38,230 nt of DNA from Leptolyngbya sp. Heron Island J (lineage in GTDB: Bacteria; Cyanobacteriota; Cyanobacteriia; Phormidesmidales; Phormidesmidaceae), in the NCBI RefSeq assembly GCF_000482245.1, contig NZ_AWNH01000056.1, forward strand, positions 1 to 38,230, read 5' to 3'. The position numbers and the translations under genes were made by a program. Of this stretch, positions 31,820-38,230 are shown piece by piece. Each line of letters opens with the position of its first letter. The first letter of the stretch is position 1. The notes beneath the pieces were generated by a model. It ran no database searches, was not told the origin of the DNA, and worked only from the letters and a program-made list of their open reading frames with translations.

Positions 31820-32698
31820 TTAGCCACGGACAACACGCTGGCCACGTCGCTCTCCGCGAGTTTCGGTTACCACCGTACACTGTCCTTGATAGCCATTGTG
31901 TTCATAGTAAACCACGACCCAGTCATGGGTTTTACCCAGTTCATGGGCGCGGGCCGTGTTGGAATACAAAGCGCTAAACCACCAGCCATCCCGTTCTGTA
32001 TGCATAACAGGTAGCCAGCGTTTGCCAGTGGGGTTAAATCGACGCGGGGCAATCATCGGTAATTGTCCTGCCCCTGCTAAACGACGGTATTCAGCATCAA
32101 TGTCCAAGATTAAACCCACAGGAGGCACCGTGTAGGTAGTCTGAATTTCTCGCCAACGGTTCACCCGCATTCGTTGGCGAGATGAGCGGTTGAGAATTGT
32201 TTCGAGGGCATCTCGCACTAGCCGGGTTCGACTACTGCCAAACCCTGGAACTGTGTCGAGTTTACCTGTATGGGCTGCCAGCTCTAGTTCCTCTAAGGTT
32301 TCAATGCCTAGTTCCTGTTGAACACGATGGGCTAGCACATCACCAATTCCTGGGATGAGCTTAAATACATCTTCAGGAGACACCTCCGCCAGCAGCAGTT
32401 TGAGCAGACTTAGTTCCCCCGTTTGCAGTAGCTCCTCAATCGATAGCGACAGATGCTGACCAATATGGGGTAATTTCTCCAGACCGGCTCGACCGTCACA
32501 TTTCAAAATCTCTATAATGGCTCGCTCCAGGCTACGAATAGTTTGTGCCGCCTCACGATAGGCTCTGATGCGATAGTAATTTTCCGCTTTGATCTCTAAA
32601 AGATCGGCAACCTGCTCAAACATATTCGCAATCTCATCATTTGAAATTGCAAAATAGCGAGGTGATGTGGTGTGAGGTGATGTGGTGTTTTGTATCAT
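31820..32698 (-). CDS. Helix-hairpin-helix protein related to the PolX N-terminus
   Basis: Residues about 18-190 match the N-terminal DNA-binding part of family X polymerases (PolX): SNDEIANMFEQVADLLEIKA, YRIRAYREAAQTIRSLE, then HhH motifs LEKLPHIGQHLSLSIEELL, LIPGIGDVLAHRVQQELGI and VPGFGSSRTRLVRDAL. There is no nucleotidyl-transferase or PHP domain. Instead the C-terminal 100 residues form a separate conserved unit (WFSALYSNTARAHELGKTHD, WVVVYYEHNGYQGQCTVVTE, TRGERRGQRVVRG). Proteins with this two-part layout occur in several phyla and lack a known function; structure-specific DNA binding is likely. The N-terminus contains a 15-bp tandem duplication. Starts divergently from the membrane gene at 32849. 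Confidence 0.85.
   Translation of the reverse strand: MIQNTTSPHTTSPRYFAISNDEIANMFEQVADLLEIKAENYYRIRAYREAAQTIRSLERAIIEILKCDGRAGLEKLPHIGQHLSLSIEELLQTGELSLLKLLLAEVSPEDVFKLIPGIGDVLAHRVQQELGIETLEELELAAHTGKLDTVPGFGSSRTRLVRDALETILNRSSRQRMRVNRWREIQTTYTVPPVGLILDIDAEYRRLAGAGQLPMIAPRRFNPTGKRWLPVMHTERDGWWFSALYSNTARAHELGKTHDWVVVYYEHNGYQGQCTVVTETRGERRGQRVVRG
32659..32688. repeat. 15-bp perfect tandem duplication in the 5' end of the HhH gene
   Basis: GAGGTGATGTGGTGT occurs twice in a row. It encodes the repeated TTSPH/TTSPR near the N-terminus, outside the conserved domain. Confidence 0.9.
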
Positions 32699-32795
32699 GG
32701 GTCTAGAGCGTCATGCTACAACACAAAACAGCACGACTGCCTCTTCTATCATTCAAGCATTTAATTCTGAGACACTTGTGAAGACATGATCGGTT

Positions 32796-32830
32796 TGCCT
32801 CACAGGTTCCTCATGCTTCTTTCCTAAAGT
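32796..32830 (+). promoter_or_regulatory. Direct-repeat activator-type promoter of the four-helix membrane gene
   Basis: TGCCTCA (32796-32802), CAGG, TTCCTCA (32807-32813), then 11 nt and TAAAGT (32825-32830). Same spacing as at the CBS and ppsA promoters. The predicted transcript start, near 32837, leaves a leader of about 12 nt before ATG 32849. Confidence 0.5.
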
Positions 32831-32848
32831 AGCAATGTAGGTCAGCGT

Positions 32849-33364
32849 ATGGGGCTAGGAGCAATGCAAAGTTCCACCGATCAAAATCTAAACAGCTACA
32901 ACAATAAAGAAAAGTCTTTTAATCGAATCACGTCTCTGTGGTCGAGCATAAAGGCTGGACTCATCTACTTTGTGACTGTTTTTGGAGTCGGTTTTGGGTT
33001 GGGGGTTATTCGAGTTGTGTGGATCGAACCTCAATTGGGGGCCAGACTGGCTGAACTGTTGGAAATGCCTTTGATGTTAGTGGCCGTTGTTGTCGCTGCC
33101 TACTGGGTTGTAAAAAGGCTAGCTGTACCTCCTGTTTTATGGTCCAGGCTTAGTATGGGCTTGGTGGCCCTAGTTTGTTTGCTTTGTGCAGAATGGGGCT
33201 TGGTTCTGGGGCTACGAGGGCTTTCTATGACTGAGTATATTGCCACCCGTGATCCGATCGCTGGTACGGTCTACTACATCATGCTCTGCTTGTTTGCAGT
33301 GATGCCCTGGCTGATTGCTCGCAAAGATAGCCAGGCCCCTCCATCATCATCAAACCCTACTTAA
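32849..33364 (+). CDS. Four-helix integral membrane protein
   Basis: 171 residues with hydrophobic helices at about 36-58, 72-88, 102-122 and 138-155. The loop between helices 1 and 2, IRVVWIEPQLGARLAELLEM, is conserved in a widespread family of unknown function. The N-terminal 30 residues are polar (Asn/Ser/Gln-rich) and cytosolic. ATG 32849 has a weak AGG upstream; ATG 32864 is possible but has AGGAG too close. The paired TTCCTCA element upstream places it with ppsA and the CBS gene. Its last 8 nt overlap the convergent Uma2 gene. Biochemical role unknown. Confidence 0.8.
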   Translation: MGLGAMQSSTDQNLNSYNNKEKSFNRITSLWSSIKAGLIYFVTVFGVGFGLGVIRVVWIEPQLGARLAELLEMPLMLVAVVVAAYWVVKRLAVPPVLWSRLSMGLVALVCLLCAEWGLVLGLRGLSMTEYIATRDPIAGTVYYIMLCLFAVMPWLIARKDSQAPPSSSNPT

Positions 33365-33929
33365 CATCCAAAACAAAACCAGGTAGTATCTCCTCTCCTG
33401 AAATTGTAGTCGGACACTTCACTATCTCTACTGCCTGTCCCGGTCGGTAGACCTCAACGGTTTGCCCCTGAGGATTGATCAGCCACCCCAGCCGTAGACC
33501 ACTATCAAGATATTCCTGCATCTTTTCTTGCAGTGGCTTCAGCCTATCGCTCTCAGACCGCAGTTCAATTACAAAATCAGGGCAGATCGGTGGAAAATTT
33601 GTCTGTTGCTCACGGGTCAAACTATTCCAGCGTTCCAACGTCACCCATGCCGCATCAGGAGAGCGATCGCCCCCATTAGGTAGCTTGAAAATCGTTGAAG
33701 AGCTAAAAACTTCCCCTAGACCAGTTTGACGATTCCAGAACACCAAATCAGCAATGTAGTTTGCCTCTTGCCTGCCACTTTCACCACCCACTGGGGATAT
33801 AATGATTAACCTTCCTGTTGGACTCCGCTCCATGGCAATATCTTTGTTTGCCATGCATAACTTATAGAATTGCTCATGGGTCAGTCCCTGGACTAATGGC
33901 TCTAAATTTAGGCTAATAGCAGTCATCAC
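33357..33929 (-). CDS. Uma2-family protein (DUF820, PD-(D/E)XK fold)
   Basis: A 190-residue member of the Uma2 family, abundant in cyanobacteria and predicted to have a restriction-endonuclease-like fold. The start (LTHEQFYKLCMANKDIAMER) and GRLIIISPVGGESGRQEANY are typical. Catalytic candidates are D92 in RSPDAAWV and E122 in PDFVIELRSESD, followed by LQEKMQEYLDSGLRLGWLIN. The whole domain is present, so it is not truncated. Biological role is not established; many copies are carried per genome, and they move between strains. It stands alone, convergent with the membrane gene. Confidence 0.92.
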   Translation of the reverse strand: MMTAISLNLEPLVQGLTHEQFYKLCMANKDIAMERSPTGRLIIISPVGGESGRQEANYIADLVFWNRQTGLGEVFSSSTIFKLPNGGDRSPDAAWVTLERWNSLTREQQTNFPPICPDFVIELRSESDRLKPLQEKMQEYLDSGLRLGWLINPQGQTVEVYRPGQAVEIVKCPTTISGEEILPGFVLDVK

Positions 33930-34037
33930 GAGTGACCTTACGTATCCTTAATTTTTACTATTCTAAGCTTTTGAAGCTGTGGCTAAATCCATGCAAAGCA
34001 TATTGGTCTAGCCGGATAATAGGCCCATAGCCCAGAT

Positions 34038-37000
34038 TTATTCTCTGACTGACTGTACGTCTAAAGTTGCAGTTGCCGCTCGACCAAATTCTTCGGGGGC
34101 GTACTCTAGCTGCACCTCTGAACCGGGCCAGAGGAAGGTGCCGGGTGTGACTGAGCGGACGAGATAGTGCATGGTGTAGACACCGGTATCTAGATAGTCA
34201 GCGTAGGCGAGGATGCGATCTCGACCCAACTGCTGATAGCCAATATCCCAACTATCCTGCTGCGGTTGAAAATAGGCCGTGCTTGTCTGGAATGACGTGT
34301 CAATCGGCTCCAGACCCGCAGGCAACGGATCCGTAATCACCACATGGTTCACCGGATGGTCAGTGATAATTTCCAGACCCACATCAAACACCTGGCCTAC
34401 GTTCAATGAAAGATTCTCGTCTATCGAACTCAGGCCCATCCGGTAGAGCACGTCCGACTCATTTGCCGGACGAACCTGGCGGGTTACTCGTAACCCCTGC
34501 AAACGACCCGGAGCATTACCTTTTAGCCGATAGCGATAGGCTGTGAGGTAGTGCAATTCTCCTTCACCAGCTTTGCCCAATACCAAATCTGACTTACCCT
34601 CAGGCAGCTCTGCCATGGGAACAGAGAGTTCTAAACTAGGTTGCTGATAGCCCTGGAACTGTTGCTGAGCCAACTGCTTACCGGCAAGTTGTACCGTTGC
34701 TTCAAAGTTAGGCGGCTCCGGCAGCCGCTGAGCATAGGTCACCAGGGCACTCAGGGCCTGAGCATTGTTGTAAGGAAATCCCCAGCTACCGTCTTGTCGC
34801 AGGGCCAACAATCCATCGACGATCCGCCCCAACAGTTCAGGACTGCTCTCACGCGCCACAAACAGATTTAACACCTCAGCCTGGGCCGTTACAGGAAAAT
34901 GATACCAACCCCAAGTATCAGGCAGATTCACCGTAGCACTGCGGGCCGTTTCATAAACCGATTCCTGAATCTGATCTGTCAGGGTATCGGCTTCGGTTTG
35001 CCAATTATCTAACTGAGAAAGATAACGCGCCAACTTGATTTGCCCAACCCAGTCAAATTGTTCTTCATGATTGTCGTATAAATATGCCAGAAAGTCTTGT
35101 CGCACATCGCCTAGATCCGCCAGGGCCAACAGTGTTGCCAACCGAACCTGACTTTTACACTGGGGTGATACACACCAATCCACCTTCCCTGGATTTTTTA
35201 GCAGCTCAGATAGATACTTCTGGAGCTGGCTGATCAAGGCTCCATCCACTGAAAAACCAGCCGCTTTGGCCTGGGCTAGAGACCTGGCCGCATAGGGAGT
35301 GACAAAGGGATCAGACTGTTCCCCTCCGGGCCAGCTGGAAAAGCCACCGTCGGGTCGCTGTAGTATCTTGAGCCGCTGCAGTGCCTGATTGGCTTTGGCT
35401 TGTGGATCAAATCCATCCAGCACCTGACCATATTGCTGACTGAGAATTTGTAGATTAGCCGCAATGCTCAGCTGACTGGCCACCGTAGAGAGATTCGGTA
35501 ACGACTCAATCCACTCCATCTGCTGCACCGGTGCCTTGATATCCGTTAGCAGGGTGCTAGAGAGGGATACATCTAAGCCGCCCACATCCGACACCACATC
35601 TTTATCCACATTCACAGGAATGGTGACCGGGTCCGTAGTCGCCCCGGCATCCACCACCTGTTCCGTAATCGTCAACTGTTTTACAGCTAACGGTAGCTGG
35701 AAGCCGTCGCTCTCATCGCCTAGCTGAGTCTGAAATCGCACCTGAGCCTCTCCCGCTGCCGTTACTTCCATGGGGAAACGATAGGCCTCGGTGCCCTTTT
35801 TACCCCGTTCTGCCAAGGTAGTAGAGGCTGCTCCATCGCCAAAGCTGAGACCATTGATGGCATCTCCCTGGATTGTTATCCGTCCCCGCTGGTCTGTGGT
35901 GTTAGTCACCGACAAGCCAGCCATCATGCGATCGCCAGGTCGAGCAAACTGAGGCAGAATCGGTGCGGTAATTAAAGGCTGTGTAGCCACAAAGGTGGCA
36001 TCACTATTACCAAAGTGCAGATTGCCATCGGTGGCTACCACCATCACCCGCCAGGTAGTGAGATTATCGGGCAGGTTAAAGCTTACCTCCGCCTGACCCT
36101 GGTCATCCGTCAGCACTGCACCGTTGTAGTAGGCCAGCGCCTGGAAGTCTTTGCGAATGCGGGTACTCTCACCCCCTACGGAGAAACCGCCACCGTAGCC
36201 CCAGCCTTTTTCTAGGGGGGAACTTAGCGATCGCAGCACCACATCAGAGCGATTATCGGCAAAGCGGGTGGAAATGGCTTGCTCAGCATAGACCGTCTCC
36301 ACCAAATCCGGCGGACGATGACCGCTCAGCTGCAGCACCGCTTCATCCACCACCATCACCGTAAACTGACCGGCAACCGGCTGATCCTGCCCATCTTTGA
36401 GGGTGAGCTGGAGCGTTTGCTCGGTGGCCGGACGAATCTCCGCTTCTGTGGGTGAAACTTCTGGCTTGAGATAACGATCCGCCAGATCCACTTGAAATGG
36501 GGCAAACCCAATATTGGTAAGGTTTGCTAAATTGTTAACTTCAACCGTTTCCAGGGGCTCTCCCTGACGCACAAGTACCACCTCCACGGCAGCATTGGGC
36601 AGCATATCCGGGGTAACGGTGAACTGCACCTGGGGCGCACCACCGCTGACAGCAACCACCTCTTCATAAAGAGTGTTTTGGCGAACGACGGCAAAGTACA
36701 GTTCACCTGCCTCATAGGGGGACTGGATCATGGCCGTAGCCGTTTCTCCAGGGACATAGCTGTCTTTATCCAGCTGTACCTCTAGCCGGTTATTGTTGTA
36801 GCGACTGCCCCAATAAACCGGGCTAGCACCAGCCACCCAAATCCGGGTATCCGTAGCGGAGCTCTCATCACCAGCAAATGTGGCCCGAATGCGGTAAGAA
36901 CCTGCCTCTTGAGCCGTTAGCTGCACTGTTTTAGCCTCGTTACCAGAACGAACCGTGACCTCATCAACCAGCTCATATTCCACCTGATAGTTGGGGCTAA

Positions 37001-37926
37001 CACTGCCCTCAACCACCTCAGTGACGCTGCTATAATTCATCCGCTCCAGCGCCACCTGCACCGACTGACCAGACTGAGTCTGTCCCTGGGCATCGGTGAC
37101 AATCACCTCCACATCAAAGGGCTCTCCGGCATCGGCCACAAAGTCACTCTGCAAGCCGATCAACCGCTCCTCGGGCAGTACCATCACCTCTTTTGTATCG
37201 GCCACCGATAGATTGGAGACATCCACCACCTCAGCATCTAATCGGTAGGTCATGGGGTAGGGCAGGTCGTCCGTAATCTCTACTGAAAGCTGACTTTGCC
37301 CCTGGTCGTTCAGGGTTTTACTCGTCTCTAATACATCGCTAGAAACAACTGGCCGCTCCTCTGGCCAGTACCACCGACGCCCAAAGGAGAAATCCTCCCA
37401 GCCCTCTGGACGGAATGTGGTTGGCTGGCGGGTGACATAGTAATTAACCTCGCTGCCCTGGACAGGGGCTCCAAACAGATAGTTGCTCTCCACGTTAGCA
37501 GCAAGACTCCCGCCAGCCGTTGCCGTTTCCTGCTCAAGACTTAAGTCAACCTGGAAGTTAGGGGGCTTAAATTCGGCTACCCGTAGATTGCCTAGCAGTT
37601 CCACACCATTCTCGGCGGTAGCAACAACCGAGTAGTAGCCCAGGGGCTGATCGGCACCAATGTCCCATTTCACCGAAAAAGTGCCAAACTCATTGGTGGT
37701 TTGGGAACCTAGGTCAATTTCATCACCTTCAGGTCCCCTTAGCTTAATCCTGTAAGCCGTGTTTTTGTCCTGGCGTAGAATACCCTGTTTAAGATAATAA
37801 GCATTACCCGTCAGCCAGGCAGTTTCTCCTGGCTGATAGAGCAAGCGATCCGAAAAAACAGTGCCGCGAGAGATGGGCTGACTGCCTTCCCAACCTGCAT
37901 AGATGCCATAGCGATAACTGCCGGTG
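34038..37926 (-). pseudogene. Alpha-2-macroglobulin family protein, 5' part cut off by an IS630-type insertion
   Basis: About 1295 codons of a bacterial alpha-2-macroglobulin, an envelope protein that traps or resists proteases. The frame is homologous from GSYRYGIYAGWEGSQPIS (37925 downward), through VFSDRLLYQPGETAWLTG, and reaches an in-frame stop only inside the IS sequence, so the TTG at 37844 is not a real start. Visible: MG domains, a Gly-rich bait-like stretch (EKGWGYGGGFSVGGEST), the A2M domain (LPDNLTTWRVMVVATDG), a terpenoid-cyclase-like domain (LQRPDGGFSSWPGGE) and a C-terminal beta domain (VVITDPLPAGLEPID). No CxEQ thioester: that place reads SLPNLSTVASQLS. Homologues usually exceed 1600 residues, so several hundred N-terminal residues and the signal peptide are missing here. 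Confidence 0.85.
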
Positions 37927-38230
37927 TAATACCAATTCTGTAATTAAGAGCTACACATGGTAGAACTGAGGTGCAGCCTTCAATGTGAGCGATGTCAGGC
38001 ATTTACCATCTTGAAATTACCGAAAGTGAAGACGAGCTCAAAGCTCTCCTGAGAAGTCAAAAAACGGCCTCGTCAAAAGAGCGAATTCAATTCCTCTATT
38101 TGCTTAAAAGCGAACAGGCTTCGACAATCCAGCAAGCTGCCAAATTATTAGGTCGTCATCGGGTCACGGTCCAAAAATGGGCGAAGCGTTATCGAGACGG
38201 TCAGCTAGCGGGATTGTTGAGTCATAAGCC
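37927..38230 (+). mobile_element. Left end of an IS630-type insertion sequence
   Basis: The element begins at or next to the TA at 37927-37928, followed by ATACCAATTCTG. Alpha-2-macroglobulin coding sequence stops exactly here, and the transposase gene begins 65 nt further in. IS630-family elements insert at TA, which fits. The right end is outside the window. Confidence 0.75.
37992..38230 (+). CDS. IS630-type transposase, N-terminal part (runs off window)
   Basis: From ATG 37992 the frame is open to the window end (79 codons): MSGIYHLEITESEDELKALL, then SSKERIQFLYLLKSEQA. This is followed by a helix-turn-helix, TIQQAAKLLGRHRVTVQKWA then KRYRDGQLAGLL, the standard DNA-binding front of IS630-family transposases (helix-turn-helix plus R-x-G-x-x-G/L-L). 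The DDE domain is outside the window. It reads away from the interrupted alpha-2-macroglobulin gene. Confidence 0.85.
   Translation, partial: MSGIYHLEITESEDELKALLRSQKTASSKERIQFLYLLKSEQASTIQQAAKLLGRHRVTVQKWAKRYRDGQLAGLLSHK

Overview
The window looks like a chromosomal segment of a cyanobacterium. The HIP1 octamer GCGATCGC recurs about twenty times, the terminal helix-turn-helix, DUF4278, pentapeptide-repeat, LabA-like and DxDYPxTGVQPFEG-type small proteins are cyanobacterial in style, and a Mn superoxide dismutase with an export signal fits the same group. No rRNA gene, convincing complete tRNA gene or CRISPR array is visible. I cannot assign a genus.

Layout. 1-2500: the 5' part of an ISAs1-type transposase, an orphan receiver protein, then a stretch of gene remnants. 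2500-8400: exported Mn-SOD, an M41-like zinc peptidase without an ATPase, a MetX-like alpha/beta hydrolase, a fatty-acid desaturase divergent from a GntR/UTRA regulator, and an MscS channel. 8900-10670: a three-gene set of exported proteins (anchored protein, lipoprotein, secreted protein). 10700-17140: a minus-strand block with a CBS-pair protein, a lone PstB, and a ppsA-uspA-lipocalin-like operon, plus a DUF4278 gene on the plus strand. 17500-19100: a lumen/periplasm pentapeptide protein, a structured intergenic region ending in a strong terminator, and small AT-rich genes. 19100-22220: an aminoglycoside-phosphotransferase/kinase fusion and two cyanobacterial hypotheticals. 22380-28780: a tight operon encoding a complex response regulator, a CHASE-PAS-GAF-PAS hybrid kinase and a CheY-like protein, i.e. 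a phosphorelay. 28950-34000: LabA-like NYN protein, phosphate acetyltransferase, a PolX-N-terminal-like HhH protein, a four-helix membrane protein and an Uma2 protein. 34000-38230: an alpha-2-macroglobulin gene whose 5' part is cut off by an IS630-type element.

The most notable unexplained signal is a shared promoter architecture. Two 7-bp repeats of the type TTCCTCA, spaced 11 bp start to start, are followed exactly 11 nt later by a TA-starting -10-like hexamer. It lies upstream of the CBS gene, the ppsA operon and the four-helix membrane gene, with a half-site version upstream of pstB. The arrangement is that of a PhoB/OmpR-family activator site, but the sequence is not the Pho box or the HLR1 element I know. 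It would link PEP synthesis, a universal stress protein, a CBS sensor, an ABC ATPase and a membrane protein in one stress or energy-acclimation regulon. Second is the structured, terminator-ended region 18181-18501, which carries a tRNA-like T-arm and a CCTCCT loop. Third is a set of conspicuous active-site substitutions: GGDEF to GGRLF, phospho-acceptor Asp to Asn in a hybrid kinase receiver, and SGDGD to SGNGN in the NYN protein.
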